A stretch of DNA of 64,000 nucleotides from assembly GCF_914271545.1 (NCBI RefSeq), contig NZ_CAJZAH010000002.1, forward strand, positions 62,001 through 126,000. The letters run 5' to 3'. The notes beneath the pieces were generated by a model. The model did not search any database. It was not told the DNA's origin and was given only the letters and a program-made list of their open reading frames with translations. This stretch comes from Cupriavidus respiraculi. Lineage in GTDB: Bacteria; Pseudomonadota; Gammaproteobacteria; Burkholderiales; Burkholderiaceae. Below are positions 1 through 9,814 of this stretch, piece after piece. Each line of letters starts with the position of its first letter. Position 1 is the first letter of the stretch. The position numbers and the translations under genes were made by a program.

Positions 1-1136
1 TCCCGTTCGCCCGCTCGACCGTTTCCGAGCTCTGCATGGGCCCGTCGACGGAGGCGCTGCGCAACGGCGGCCCGACGCGCAATCCCTGGGATCTCGGCCG
101 CTCTGTCGGCGGCTCCAGCGGCGGGGCGGCGGCAGCCGTGGCCGCGCGCATCGTCCCCGTGGCGCACGGCAGCGACGGCGGCGGCTCCATCCGCATTCCG
201 GCCGCCTGCTGCGGCATCTATGGCCTGAAGCCGTCGCGCGGCCGCGTGCCGATGGGGCCGGCGCGCGGGGAAGGGTGGGGCGGCATGGCATCCGACGGCG
301 TGCTCAGCGTGACCGTGCGCGATACCGCCGCGGCAATGGACGCCATCAGCGGCTACGAGGCCGGCGCGCCCTACGCCGCGCCGCCGCAGTCGGCGCCCTA
401 TCTGGACGTGGTGAATCGCGCCGGCGACCTCGGGCCGCTGCGCATCGGCATCCTGCGCGAGGGCTGGAACGGCATCGGCATCGCGCCCGAGTGCGATGCC
501 GCGGTAACGCACGCCGCCGAACTGCTGGCATCGCTGGGCCACGTGCTATCCGACGCGCGCCTGCCGGAGCTGGACTATGCCGGTTTCGTCGTCGCGCACG
601 GGAACATACTTGCGACCAACGTCGCGCTGGCCGTCGACACGCGCCTGCGCGCCGAGAACCGCCTGCTGCGCGACGACGACATCGAACCGGTGCTGGCCGA
701 CGCGTATACGGTCGGCAAGAGCCTGGACGCCGCCAGCTATGTCGATTCGATCCAGCGCCTGCACGCGATCGGCCGCGCGTTCGCCGCCGCGATGCGCGAC
801 TACGACATCCTGCTCACTCCCACGCTGACGCAGTTGCCCGCCGAGCTCGGCTATCTCGCGCTGGACGTGGGCCTGCCGTTCCGCCAGTTCCGCGAGCGCG
901 TGTCGCGCTACGCGACCTTTCTGGCCGTGATCAACGCGGCCGGGCTGCCCGCCGCCAGCCTGCCCCTCGCGTGGACCGACGCCGGCCTGCCGGTGGCCAC
1001 GCAGCTGATCGGCCATTTCGGCCGCGAGGACACGGTGCTGGCGCTCTCGGCCCAGCTCGAGTCGCTGGCGCCGTGGGCGCACCGCAAGCCGGCGCTGCCG
1101 GCGCTGCCGGCGCGCGAGGCGCGGCCCTTGCTTTGA
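1..1136 (+). CDS. Amidase (amidase signature family), 5' end outside window
   Basis: The frame is open from base 3 and ends at TGA 1134-1136, giving about 377 residues of an amidase that hydrolyses a carboxamide or similar C-N bond in the cytoplasm. The amidase-signature core is visible: a GGSSGG segment, then GSDGGGS with the serines of the Ser-cisSer-Lys triad, then [17 protein letters not shown]. The catalytic lysine, which lies N-terminal to this core in the family, is upstream of the window. The first internal ATG (36) is not the true start, because conserved sequence precedes it. It is followed 53 bp later by a dipeptide-type ABC transporter on the same strand, so it may act on an imported amide or peptide. 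The substrate cannot be told from sequence. Confidence 0.85.
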   Translation, partial: PFARSTVSELCMGPSTEALRNGGPTRNPWDLGRSVGGSSGGAAAAVAARIVPVAHGSDGGGSIRIPAACCGIYGLKPSRGRVPMGPARGEGWGGMASDGVLSVTVRDTAAAMDAISGYEAGAPYAAPPQSAPYLDVVNRAGDLGPLRIGILREGWNGIGIAPECDAAVTHAAELLASLGHVLSDARLPELDYAGFVVAHGNILATNVALAVDTRLRAENRLLRDDDIEPVLADAYTVGKSLDAASYVDSIQRLHAIGRAFAAAMRDYDILLTPTLTQLPAELGYLALDVGLPFRQFRERVSRYATFLAVINAAGLPAASLPLAWTDAGLPVATQLIGHFGREDTVLALSAQLESLAPWAHRKPALPALPAREARPLL

Positions 1137-1189
1137 TGTCGTCATCGCTTTCCCCGATTGCCCTCAACGCTGTCTCAAGGAATTCCGGC

Positions 1190-2815
1190 ATGAACACGAC
1201 CATCCCCGCCCTCCAGAGCCTCGCGTCCTTCGCCGCCGTTCGCGCGCTCGCGCGCACCGCCGCGGCCGCATGCGTCGCCGCCTCGGCCATCGTCACGGCG
1301 CCGGCCGCCCACGCGCAGCAGCCGAACACGGCCCGCATCGTTCTGCATGCGCCGCTGCGCGTGCTGGACCCGGTGCTGACCAACGCCTATATCACGCGCA
1401 ACCACGGCTATCTCGTCTACGACACGCTGTTCGCGATGGACGCGGGGGGCAAGCCCCAGCCGCAGATGGTGGAAAGCTGGAAGGTGTCGCCGGACCAGCT
1501 GGCCTATACGCTGACGCTGCGCAGCGGCCTGCGTTTCCATGACGGCACGCCGGTCACGGCCGACGACGTCATCGCCTCGCTCAGGCGCTGGGGCGAGCGC
1601 GATCCGATGGGGCAGCGGCTGATGGCCTCCCTCGACAAGATGAGCGCACCCGACGCCGCCACCGTGCAGATCCAGCTGAAGCGGCCGTTTGGGCTGATGC
1701 TCGAGGCGCTGGCCAAGCCGGGCTCGCCGGTGCCGTTCATCATGCCGAAACGGATCGCGGCCACGCCGGCTTCGCAGGCGATCACCGAGGTGGTGGGCTC
1801 GGGGCCGTACAAGTTCGTCGCCGCGGACTTCAGGCCCGGGGTCAAGGCCACCTACGTGAAATACGCGGAATACGCGCCGCGCAAGGAGCCGGCGTCGGGA
1901 TTCGCCGGCGGCAAGGTCGCGCTGGTGGACCGCATCGAGCTGGTCAACATCTCCGACGCGCAGACGGCCGTCAACGCGCTGCGCAGTGGCGAAGTCGACT
2001 TCGTCGAGGACGTGCCGCCGGACCTGATGCCGCAGCTCGACGGCGTGAAAACCGTGGCGCTGAAGCCCTACGGCAAGAACAGCAATGCCTTCACGCTGCG
2101 GATGAACTGGCACCAGCCGCCGTTCAACAACGTCAAGGTGCGCCGCGCCGCGCTGGCCGCGCTGTACGAGACCGACTACCTCGACGCCCAGATCGGCGAC
2201 CCCAAGGTCTACCAGATCTGCGGCGCGGTGCTGACCTGTGTCTCGCCCTATGCCTCCGAAGAGGGCGCCACGCAGACGAAGAAGCCCGACCTCGCGCGCG
2301 CCAAGGCGCTGCTCAAGGAAAGCGGCTACGACGGCAGCAAGGTGGTGGTGCTGCATCCGACCGACCTGCCGATCCTGTCGAGCTTCGCCTCGGTCACGGC
2401 GCAGGCGCTCAAGGAGATCGGCATGAACGTGGAGATCCAGTCGATGGACTGGGCCACGCTGCTGGCACGCCGTACCAAGAAGGAGCCGGCGGCGCAGGGC
2501 GGCTGGGGCATCTTCCACTCCAGCTTCAGCAGCCTGGACCTGATGAGCCCGGTCATCAATCCCAACCTGGACGGGCGCGGCGAGGCCGGCTACGTGGGCT
2601 GGTCGCGCAACGACGACATGGAGAAGCTGCGCGACGAGTTCGCGCAGGAGAGCGATGCCGGCAAGCGCAAGCAGCTCGCCACGTCGATCCAGAAGCTGAG
2701 CTACGACCAGGTCTTCTTCGTGCCGCTGGGCGGCTATTCCAAGTACAAGGGCTACAGCAAGCGGATGGCCGGCATGGTGGACGCGCCGCTGCCGCTGTTC
2801 TGGTCCGCGAAGTAA
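1190..2815 (+). CDS. ABC transporter periplasmic substrate-binding protein (SBP family 5, peptide/nickel type)
   Basis: A 541-residue exported binding protein of the DppA/OppA family that would capture the solute for the membrane permeases encoded next. I chose ATG 1190 because AAGGA lies about 8 bases upstream and residues 1-42 make a typical signal peptide ending AHA before QQP. The mature part has the family features: an early stretch on arriving at a destination state (VLDPVLTNAYITRN), DGTPVTADDV, VGSGPYKF and a C-terminal WSAK end. An in-frame ATG at 1136 overlaps the amidase stop but would put charged, non-signal residues in front. Length is typical (about 500-550 residues). The ligand is unknown; di/oligopeptides or a modified amide would suit the neighbours. 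Confidence 0.9.
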   Translation: MNTTIPALQSLASFAAVRALARTAAAACVAASAIVTAPAAHAQQPNTARIVLHAPLRVLDPVLTNAYITRNHGYLVYDTLFAMDAGGKPQPQMVESWKVSPDQLAYTLTLRSGLRFHDGTPVTADDVIASLRRWGERDPMGQRLMASLDKMSAPDAATVQIQLKRPFGLMLEALAKPGSPVPFIMPKRIAATPASQAITEVVGSGPYKFVAADFRPGVKATYVKYAEYAPRKEPASGFAGGKVALVDRIELVNISDAQTAVNALRSGEVDFVEDVPPDLMPQLDGVKTVALKPYGKNSNAFTLRMNWHQPPFNNVKVRRAALAALYETDYLDAQIGDPKVYQICGAVLTCVSPYASEEGATQTKKPDLARAKALLKESGYDGSKVVVLHPTDLPILSSFASVTAQALKEIGMNVEIQSMDWATLLARRTKKEPAAQGGWGIFHSSFSSLDLMSPVINPNLDGRGEAGYVGWSRNDDMEKLRDEFAQESDAGKRKQLATSIQKLSYDQVFFVPLGGYSKYKGYSKRMAGMVDAPLPLFWSAK

Positions 2816-2830
2816 CGGCGGGAGACGGCC

Positions 2831-3772
2831 ATGCTGGAAATCGTCATCAAGCGGCTGGTGGCCGCGATCCCGGTCATGCTGATCGTGGCCACCGTGGTGT
2901 TCCTGCTGCTGCGGCTCGCGCCAGGCGACCCCGCGCAGGTGATCGCCGGCGACATGGCGAGCGAGGAGGCCATCGCGGCAATCCGCACCGAGATGGGACT
3001 GGACCAGTCGGTCGCCACGCAGTACGTGCGCTGGATATTCGCGCTGGCGCAGGGCGACCTCGGGCATTCGGTGCTGTCCGGGCAGCCCGTCACGACGCTG
3101 ATCGCCGCGCGGCTCGGTCCCACGTTCTCGCTGGCCGGCGGCGCCATCCTGCTGACCGTGGGACTGGCGATTCCGCTGGGCGTGCTCGCGGCCTGGCGCC
3201 ACCGCCGCGCGGTGGACCGGGGGATCATGGCCGGCGCCGTGCTGGCCTTCTCGGTGCCGGCCTTCGTGGTGGGCTACCTGCTGATCCTCGTGTTCTCGGT
3301 CGAGCTGAACTGGCTGCCGGTGCAGGGCTACGTGCCGCCCGACGAGGGCGTGGGCGACTGGATCGCGCATCTCGTGCTGCCCACCGTCACGTTGGCCACC
3401 ATCTTCGTGGCGCTGATCACGCGCATCACGCGCGCCAGCCTGCTCGATGTGCTGGGCGAGGATTTCGTGCGCACCGCGCGTGCCAAGGGCGCCACCGAGC
3501 GCGTGGTGCTGTTCCGGCATGCGTTGCGCAACGCCGCCATCCCGATCGTCACGGTAGTGGGCGTGGCGCTGACCACGCTGATCAGCGGCGTGGTGGTCAC
3601 CGAGACCATCTTCAACATCTCGGGGGTGGGCCGGCTCATCGTCGACTCGGTGCTCGCGCGCGACTACCCGGTGGTGCAGGGAACGATCCTGTTCTTCTCG
3701 TTCCTCTACGTGTTCATCAACCTGCTGATCGACATGGCCTACGTCGTGCTCGATCCGCGCATCCGCTACTGA
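2831..3772 (+). CDS. ABC transporter permease, DppB type
   Basis: A 313-residue inner-membrane permease with about six hydrophobic segments. The N-terminal motif LLLRLAPGDP is characteristic of DppB/OppB proteins, and the cytoplasmic coupling loop for the ATPase is seen around residues 214-236 (EDFVRTARAKGA). The stop is preceded by the DPRIRY ending that is nearly invariant in this family. It starts 15 bases after the binding protein with a GGGAGA ribosome site. With the next two genes it forms one importer. Confidence 0.92.
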   Translation: MLEIVIKRLVAAIPVMLIVATVVFLLLRLAPGDPAQVIAGDMASEEAIAAIRTEMGLDQSVATQYVRWIFALAQGDLGHSVLSGQPVTTLIAARLGPTFSLAGGAILLTVGLAIPLGVLAAWRHRRAVDRGIMAGAVLAFSVPAFVVGYLLILVFSVELNWLPVQGYVPPDEGVGDWIAHLVLPTVTLATIFVALITRITRASLLDVLGEDFVRTARAKGATERVVLFRHALRNAAIPIVTVVGVALTTLISGVVVTETIFNISGVGRLIVDSVLARDYPVVQGTILFFSFLYVFINLLIDMAYVVLDPRIRY

Positions 3773-3800
3773 TGCCGATGCCTGGCTACGGAGTCGCACC

Positions 3801-4667
3801 ATGAATCTCACCGCAACCTTCGGCACCGCGCGCGGCGCCACGCGCACCGTGTTCAGGGACCGCGCGATGCTGCTGGCGCTGGCACTGCTGCTATTGCTCG
3901 TGCTGGCTTCGGTTTGCGCGCCGTACCTCGTGCAGCACGATCCCGCCGCGCTGTCGCCGCGCGCCCGCCTCAAGCCCGCGTCGGAGCTGTACTGGCTCGG
4001 CACCGACTCGCTCGGCCGCGACCTGCTGGCGCGCGTGCTCTACGGCGGGCGCCTGTCCATCACGCTGGCCGCGCTGGTCAGCGCGCTGTCGGTCGCCGCG
4101 GGCCTGGTGATCGGGCTGGCGGCCGGCTTCGTGCGCAGGCTCGACGCGCCCGTCATGCGGCTGATGGACGGGATCATGGCGATTCCCGGCCTGCTGCTGG
4201 CCGTGGCGATGGTCGCGCTCGGCGGCGCCAACCTCGTCACGATGGTGCTGGCGATCTCGATCCCGGAGATCCCGCGCATCGCGCGGCTGGTGCGAAGCGT
4301 GGTGCTGTCCGTGCGCGAGGAGCCTTACGTCGAGGCGTCGGTCGGCGCGGGCACGCCGCCATTGACGGTGCTGTGGCGCCACATCATGCCGAGCACGATC
4401 AATCCGCTGGTGGTGCAGGCCACCTTCGTCTGCGCGGCGGCGATCCTGACCGAGGCCGTGCTCGGCTTCCTGGGCCTTGGCTTTCCGCCCGAGATTCCCA
4501 GCCTGGGCACCATCATCGCCGAGGGCCGCCCGTACTTCCAGCGCGCGCCGTGGATCGTGCTCTATCCGGGCATCTTTCTCGCGCTGCTGATCCTGTCCGT
4601 GAACATGTTTGGCGACGCGCTGCGCGATCGCCTCGATGTGCGCCTGTCGCGCACCAGGAAGGGCTGA
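3801..4667 (+). CDS. ABC transporter permease, DppC type
   Basis: A 288-residue second permease. It carries the DppC signatures WLGTDSLGRDLLARVLYGGR (residues about 65-85) and a coupling loop EASVGAGTPPLTVLWRHI, plus five to six membrane segments. It begins 28 bases after the DppB-type gene with GGAG upstream, and its TGA is 2 bases before the ATPase start, so all four transporter genes should be translated from one message. It heterodimerises with the preceding permease by family precedent. Confidence 0.92.
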   Translation: MNLTATFGTARGATRTVFRDRAMLLALALLLLLVLASVCAPYLVQHDPAALSPRARLKPASELYWLGTDSLGRDLLARVLYGGRLSITLAALVSALSVAAGLVIGLAAGFVRRLDAPVMRLMDGIMAIPGLLLAVAMVALGGANLVTMVLAISIPEIPRIARLVRSVVLSVREEPYVEASVGAGTPPLTVLWRHIMPSTINPLVVQATFVCAAAILTEAVLGFLGLGFPPEIPSLGTIIAEGRPYFQRAPWIVLYPGIFLALLILSVNMFGDALRDRLDVRLSRTRKG

Positions 4668-4669
4668 CC

Positions 4670-6382
4670 ATGGAACGCCTCGTGCCACATCCCGCCGCCG
4701 TCCAGGCCCCCGTGCTGGAAATCCGCAACCTCACCGTGAAACTGCCCGACGGCGGCGACCGCCGCCACGCGGTGGAGGACGTCTCGCTGGCCGTGCGTCC
4801 GCGCGAAACGGTCTGCATCGTCGGCGAATCGGGCTCCGGCAAGTCCGTCACGTCCAGCGCCGTGATGGGACTGCTGCCGCCGCGCGTGCTCACCGTCGAA
4901 TGCGGTCAGATCCTGCTGGGCGGGCGCGACATCACCCGGGCCAGCCTGGCCGAGCTGCAGGCCCTGCGCGGCAACCGCATGGCGATGATCTTCCAGGAGC
5001 CGATGACGGCGCTGAACCCGCTGATGCGCATCGGCGACCAGATCGCCGAGGTCTTCGCCTTTCACGCGGCCGGCATCGACCGCGCCGAGACGCAGCGGCG
5101 CGTGCTCGCGCTGCTGACGGACGTGCGCCTGCCGCACCCGGAGACGATCCGCCACGCCTATCCGCACCAGCTCTCCGGTGGTCAGCGCCAGCGCGTGATG
5201 ATCGCCATGGCGCTGGCGATGGAGCCAGCGCTGATCATTGCCGACGAGCCGACCACCGCGCTCGACGTCACCTCGCAGGCGCAGGTGCTGCGGCTGCTCA
5301 AGGAGCTCTCCGGCCGCCATGACAACGGCGTGCTGTTCATCTCGCACGATTTCGACGTGGTCGCCGAGATCGCCGACCGCGTCGTGGTGATGCAGGCCGG
5401 CCGCATCGTGGAGCAGGGCAGCGCCGCCGCCGTGCTGGAGGACCCGCAGCATCCGTACACGCGCAAGCTGCTGGCCGCGCGCCCGCGCGGGGACTTCCGC
5501 GCGCCGCCGCTGCCGCCCGCACCGGCGCCCGCGCTGGCGGTGCGCGACCTCACGATGCGCTTCGAGACCGGTTCGATGTTCCGCTCCCGCCGGCGCTGCG
5601 TGGTGGCGCTCGACAACGTGTCGCTGTCCGTGGCGCGCGGGGAGACGCTGGGCATCGTGGGCGAATCCGGCTCCGGCAAGACCACGCTGGGCCGTTGCCT
5701 CGCGCGCTTTGCCACGCCCACCTCGGGCGAAATCGAACTCGCGGGCCAATCGCTGTCGTCGATGGACCGTGCGGCGTCGCGTGCCTGGCGCAAGCGGGTG
5801 CAGATGGTGTTCCAGGACCCGTTCCGCTCGTTCAACCCGCGCCTGACCATCGGCCGCACGCTGGCCGAAGGCCCGATGAACTTCGGCGCCAGCCTGCCGC
5901 AGGTCCAGGCGCGCATGCGCGAGATGATGGCGCTGGTCAGCATGGACCCCGCCGCGCTGGAGCGCTATCCGCACGAGTTCTCGGGCGGGCAGCGCCAGCG
6001 ACTGTCGATCGCCCGCGCGCTGATGATGGACCCCGAGATCCTGATCGCCGACGAGGCCGTGTCGGCGCTCGACGTCTCGGTGCAGGCGCAGATCCTGGAC
6101 CTGCTCGAGTCGATCCGCGAGCGGCTGGGCTTGTCCATCGTCTTCATCACGCACGACCTGCGCGTGGCGGCGCGGCTGTGCCACCGCATCGTCGTGATGC
6201 AGCGCGGCCGGATCGTCGAGACCAACAGCGCGCGCGAGGTGTTTCTGCGCCCGGCGAGCGACTACACGCGCGAGCTGATCGCGGCCATCCCGGGGCAGGC
6301 GGTGGGCGAGGGCGCCGGTGCCGGCGATGCCGGCCACACTGCCACGCCGGCGGGCGCGATCGCGGAGGCCCGTTTCGCATGA
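4670..6382 (+). CDS. ABC transporter ATP-binding protein, DppD-DppF fusion (two ATPase domains)
   Basis: A 570-residue protein containing two complete ABC ATPase domains that in many bacteria are separate DppD and DppF subunits. Domain 1 has Walker A GESGSGKS at about 52-59 and signature LSGGQRQR at about 168-175. Domain 2 has GESGSGKT at about 331-338 and FSGGQRQR at about 437-444. Walker B is ADEPTTALD in domain 1 and ADEAVSALD in domain 2, followed by SHD and THD switch histidines. It energises the two permeases. The start ATG 4670 is two bases after the DppC stop, and the stop overlaps the next start as ATGA, indicating translational coupling. Confidence 0.93.
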   Translation: MERLVPHPAAVQAPVLEIRNLTVKLPDGGDRRHAVEDVSLAVRPRETVCIVGESGSGKSVTSSAVMGLLPPRVLTVECGQILLGGRDITRASLAELQALRGNRMAMIFQEPMTALNPLMRIGDQIAEVFAFHAAGIDRAETQRRVLALLTDVRLPHPETIRHAYPHQLSGGQRQRVMIAMALAMEPALIIADEPTTALDVTSQAQVLRLLKELSGRHDNGVLFISHDFDVVAEIADRVVVMQAGRIVEQGSAAAVLEDPQHPYTRKLLAARPRGDFRAPPLPPAPAPALAVRDLTMRFETGSMFRSRRRCVVALDNVSLSVARGETLGIVGESGSGKTTLGRCLARFATPTSGEIELAGQSLSSMDRAASRAWRKRVQMVFQDPFRSFNPRLTIGRTLAEGPMNFGASLPQVQARMREMMALVSMDPAALERYPHEFSGGQRQRLSIARALMMDPEILIADEAVSALDVSVQAQILDLLESIRERLGLSIVFITHDLRVAARLCHRIVVMQRGRIVETNSAREVFLRPASDYTRELIAAIPGQAVGEGAGAGDAGHTATPAGAIAEARFA

Positions 6383-7326
6383 GCCGCCAATCCCCAGGTG
6401 CACCGCATATCGCCTTCCTGAGCCGCAGCGCATCGCTCGCGTACTTCCGGCCGCTGATGGCCGAGGCGATGCCGCACGCCGAGATATCGGTCTGGCCAGA
6501 GCCCCGCTGCCTGGAAGCCGAAATCGCCGTCTGCTGGAACCCGCCGCCCGACGTCTATGCGCGCATGCCGCGGCTGCGCCTGATCCACAGCATCGCGGCC
6601 GGCGTGGACAATCTGCTGGAGGGCCGGCGCGATCCCGGCGTGCCGGTCTGCCGCGTCGTCGATCCCGGCCTGGCGCGGGGCATGATCGAGTACGTGCGCT
6701 GGTCGGTGCTGTATTTCCACCGGCATTTCGACCGCATGGCCGCGCAGCAGCGCGAACGCGCGTGGCAGCGGCTGCCGCTCGCCGCCGCTTCCGCCTGCCG
6801 TGTCGGCGTGATGGGGCTGGGCGAACTCGGCGGCGTCGTCGCGCGCGCGCTGCGCGACGACGGCTACGACGTGGGCGGCTGGTCGCGCTCGGCGCGGCAG
6901 ATCGACGGCATCCGGACGTGGCACGGGGAGGGCGGACTCGCGCCGTTTCTCGCCCGCACCGACGTGCTGGTCTGCCTGCTGCCGCTGACCGACGCCACGC
7001 GCGGCATTCTCGGCGCCCGCACGCTGGCCGGGCTGCCGGAGGGCGCGGCGCTGGTGCACTGCGGCCGGGGCGAACATCTCGTTTCCGCGGACCTGATCGC
7101 CGCGCTCTCGGGCGGGCGCCTGCGCGGCGCCGTGCTCGACGTGTTCCCGACCGAGCCGCTGCCGGCGGACGATCCGCTGTGGACCTGCCCGGGCGTGGTC
7201 GTCACCCCCCACATGGCCTCGATGGCCGCCTCGGCGGAAGTCGTGCGCCAGGTGGCCGGCAACATCCAACGCCTGCGCGATGGCCTGCCACTGCGCAACA
7301 CCGTCGATCTCGCGCGCGGCTATTGA
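6379..7326 (+). CDS. D-2-hydroxyacid dehydrogenase, glyoxylate/hydroxypyruvate reductase A-like
   Basis: A 315-residue NAD(P)-dependent dehydrogenase likely reducing a 2-oxoacid to its D-hydroxyacid, or the reverse. The dinucleotide-binding turn GVMGLGELGG is near residue 143. The three catalytic residues of the family are in place: Arg in HCGRGEHL, Glu in FPTEPLP and His in VTPHMAS. The overall pattern resembles GhrA-type reductases more than lactate or phosphoglycerate dehydrogenases. The start overlaps the ATPase stop (ATGA). Position in the operon suggests it processes an oxoacid released from the imported compound. Confidence 0.85.
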   Translation: MSRQSPGAPHIAFLSRSASLAYFRPLMAEAMPHAEISVWPEPRCLEAEIAVCWNPPPDVYARMPRLRLIHSIAAGVDNLLEGRRDPGVPVCRVVDPGLARGMIEYVRWSVLYFHRHFDRMAAQQRERAWQRLPLAAASACRVGVMGLGELGGVVARALRDDGYDVGGWSRSARQIDGIRTWHGEGGLAPFLARTDVLVCLLPLTDATRGILGARTLAGLPEGAALVHCGRGEHLVSADLIAALSGGRLRGAVLDVFPTEPLPADDPLWTCPGVVVTPHMASMAASAEVVRQVAGNIQRLRDGLPLRNTVDLARGY

Positions 7327-7354
7327 GCCGGCGCCAAATCTCCCTGGAGCCTGC

Positions 7355-8341
7355 ATGCATCCCGAAGATCCGGCCTTCACCTTGCCCACCGGCGCCCCGG
7401 CCCCGGTGGATCCCCAGATCCGCGAATTCCTCAGCCGCATGGCGGCGGACGCCGCCAAATATCCCCGCCGCGACACCGTGTCGATCGCCGAGGGCCGGCG
7501 CATCGCCGAAGCGGTGCGCGCCCCGTGGGCGCAGGGCGGTCCCGCGATGGCAAGCACAGACGAACGCTACGTGCCCACGCGCCACGGCCCGGTGCGCGTG
7601 CGCATCCATACGCCAGCAAAGCGCGTGATGCCGGGCGCCTTCGTCTACATCCACGGTGGCGGCTTCGTGCTGTTCAGCATCGACACGCATGACCGCGTGA
7701 TGCGCGAATACGCCGAACGCGCCGGCATCGTCGTGATCGGTATCGACTACACGCGTGCCCCGGAGGCCAAGTTTCCGCAGCCGCTGCAGGAGTGCGTCGA
7801 CGTGGTGCGCTGGGTGCATGCGCAGGCCGCGGAGCTCGGCATCGACCCGCGGCAACTGTTCGTCGGCGGCGACTCCGCCGGCGGCAATCTGTCGATCGGC
7901 ACCTGCATGACGCTGCGAGACGAAGGCGAGCCGGACCTGCTGCGCGGCGCCGTGCTCAACTACGGCGCGTACAGCAACAACCTGTTCCGCAACTCGGTGG
8001 TGCGCTATGGCGCCGGCGACTACGGCCTGTCGCTGCACATGATGATCTGGTTCCGCGGCCTGCATATCGGGCGCGGGCAGGACTTCTACGACAGGCGCTA
8101 CAACATCCTGGGCGACACGCTGGAAGGGCTGCCCCCCATGTTCCTGGTGATCACCGAGTGCGATCCGCTGTACGACGACAACCTCGAGCTGGAACGCCGG
8201 CTGCGCGCGGTCGGCGCCGACGTCGAGGCCAAGGTCTATCCGGGCACCGTGCACAGCTTTCTGGAGGCGGTGTCCATCGCCGACGTGGCCGGCGAGGCGT
8301 TCGACGACACCGCGCGCTGGCTCCAGCGCAAGGCCGGGTAA
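7355..8341 (+). CDS. Alpha/beta hydrolase, hormone-sensitive-lipase-like (HSL/acetyl esterase family)
   Basis: A 328-residue esterase. The oxyanion-hole motif HGGGF begins near residue 100, the nucleophile sits in GDSAGG near residues 172-177, and the acid and histidine appear in the C-terminal ECDPLYDDN and GTVHSF segments, which is the full HSL-family triad. ATG 7355 is preferred over an upstream in-frame start at 7280 because GGAG lies five bases before it and the upstream stretch overlaps the preceding gene. No signal peptide is seen, so it should be cytoplasmic. Substrate unknown; a carboxyl ester is expected. Confidence 0.88.
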   Translation: MHPEDPAFTLPTGAPAPVDPQIREFLSRMAADAAKYPRRDTVSIAEGRRIAEAVRAPWAQGGPAMASTDERYVPTRHGPVRVRIHTPAKRVMPGAFVYIHGGGFVLFSIDTHDRVMREYAERAGIVVIGIDYTRAPEAKFPQPLQECVDVVRWVHAQAAELGIDPRQLFVGGDSAGGNLSIGTCMTLRDEGEPDLLRGAVLNYGAYSNNLFRNSVVRYGAGDYGLSLHMMIWFRGLHIGRGQDFYDRRYNILGDTLEGLPPMFLVITECDPLYDDNLELERRLRAVGADVEAKVYPGTVHSFLEAVSIADVAGEAFDDTARWLQRKAG

Positions 8342-8351
8342 GGGGCAGGCC

Positions 8352-9020
8352 ATGTACACGCCGCCCGCCTACGCGGAAACCGATCCCGCCGCGCTGCACG
8401 CCTTCATGCGCGCGCACAGCTTCGCCTCGCTGGTGACGTGCCGCGGCGCACGCTGCAACGTCACCCATCTGCCGTTCCTGCTCGATACGTCGGGCGAGCC
8501 AACGCTCTGCACCCATCTCGCGCGCGCCAATCCGCAGCTCGAAGACCTGCGCGCGGGGAGCGAGGCGCTCGTCGTGTTCCAGGGTCCGCATGCCTTCATC
8601 TCGCCGAGCTGGTACGAGAACCAGCGTACATTTCCGACGTGGAACTACACGGCCGTCCACGCGCGCGGCATGCCGTCGGTCTTCGACGATGCCGGCGAGG
8701 TGCTGGCGCTGCTGGAACGCACGGTCGGGCAGTTCGATACGCCGCTGGGCGGGGCCTGGACGCTGCCCGGCATGCCGGCGGACATCACGCGCGCCCGCAT
8801 GGGCGCCATTGCCGGCGTGCGCATTCCCATCGCCTCGCTCGAAGGGAAGATGAAGCTGAACCAGGACAAGTCGGTGGCCGACCGCGTGGGCGTGATCGCC
8901 GCGCTGGAGCGGGGCGGCGATCCGCAAGGGCTTGCCGTGGCCGCGCTGATCCGCGCGCAGGCCGACGTGCGGGCCGCCGCCCAGGAAGCCGAACACGAAC
9001 CGGATAGGAGCACGACATGA
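8352..9020 (+). CDS. FMN-binding negative transcriptional regulator-like protein (PaiB family)
   Basis: A 222-residue protein of the PaiB/split-barrel flavin family. Recognisable parts are the N-terminal MYTPPAYAETD, the central SPSWYENQRTFPTWNY block that is the hallmark of the family, and the C-terminal GKMKLNQDKS segment. Members were first described as repressors of sporulation and protease genes in Bacillus, but in proteobacterial catabolic operons they may act as flavin enzymes. No DNA-binding helix-turn-helix is obvious here. It starts 10 bases after the hydrolase and overlaps the next gene by four bases. Confidence 0.85.
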   Translation: MYTPPAYAETDPAALHAFMRAHSFASLVTCRGARCNVTHLPFLLDTSGEPTLCTHLARANPQLEDLRAGSEALVVFQGPHAFISPSWYENQRTFPTWNYTAVHARGMPSVFDDAGEVLALLERTVGQFDTPLGGAWTLPGMPADITRARMGAIAGVRIPIASLEGKMKLNQDKSVADRVGVIAALERGGDPQGLAVAALIRAQADVRAAAQEAEHEPDRSTT

Positions 9021-9793
9021 ATCCCGATACGCTGCTGGCGGCCGCCACGCAGGCCCCGGCCACCGCCGATCCCAACCCGGAGCCGCAGACGGAGGCGACG
9101 GTGCGCCGCGATCTCGCGCTGCTGTACCGGCTGATCGCGCATTTCCGCATGACGGACATAATCGACACGCATATCAGCGCGCGCGTGCCGGGGCGCGACG
9201 ATCATTTCCTGATCAACCGCTATGGGGTGCTGTTCCATGAGATGCGGCCGGACACGCTCGTGAAGATCGACACCGACGGCCGGCCGGTCGACGAGGGCGA
9301 CGAGGACGCGCTGCGCGTCAACGCGGCGGGCTTCACGATCCATTCGGCCGTGCACATGGCCCGCCACGATCTGGCCTGCGTCATTCACACCCATACGGCG
9401 GACGGCATCGCGGTATCGGCGCAGCGCCAGGGCCTGCTGCCGATCTCGCAGCACGCGCTGCGCTTCCACGACCGGCTCGGATACCACGACTATGAAGGCA
9501 TCGCGCTCGAACTGGCCGAACGGGAAAGGCTCGTGGCGGACCTGGGCCCGCACAAGGCGATGATCCTGCGCAACCACGGCCTGCTGGCGGCGGGCACCAC
9601 CATCCAGGAGGCGTTCGTCAACATCTACTATCTCGAGCGCGCGTGCCAGGCGCAGACGCGCGCCATGTCGGGCGGCGCGGAGCTGGTGTTTCCGTCGCCG
9701 GAAGTGCGCGAGCGCACCGCGCGCCAGTACGAGCGGCCCACGGCCGCCGCGTACTGCCAGCGCGTGTGGAACGCGGCGATACGGCTGCTGTAG
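9017..9793 (+). CDS. Class II aldolase/adducin domain protein
   Basis: A 258-residue cytosolic protein of the class II aldolase/adducin fold. The zinc-binding histidines appear in the HTHTADG motif near residues 122-128 and in RNHGLLAAG further on, which also supplies the glycine-rich loop. Such proteins cleave or epimerise phosphorylated or free hydroxy-acids and sugars; without a closer relative the exact reaction cannot be given. Its ATG overlaps the preceding TGA (ATGA), so it is the last gene of the operon that begins before the window. A convergent regulator gene ends 22 bases downstream. Confidence 0.85.
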   Translation: MNPDTLLAAATQAPATADPNPEPQTEATVRRDLALLYRLIAHFRMTDIIDTHISARVPGRDDHFLINRYGVLFHEMRPDTLVKIDTDGRPVDEGDEDALRVNAAGFTIHSAVHMARHDLACVIHTHTADGIAVSAQRQGLLPISQHALRFHDRLGYHDYEGIALELAERERLVADLGPHKAMILRNHGLLAAGTTIQEAFVNIYYLERACQAQTRAMSGGAELVFPSPEVRERTARQYERPTAAAYCQRVWNAAIRLL

Positions 9794-9814
9794 CGCTGCG
9801 CGGCGGGCGACGAG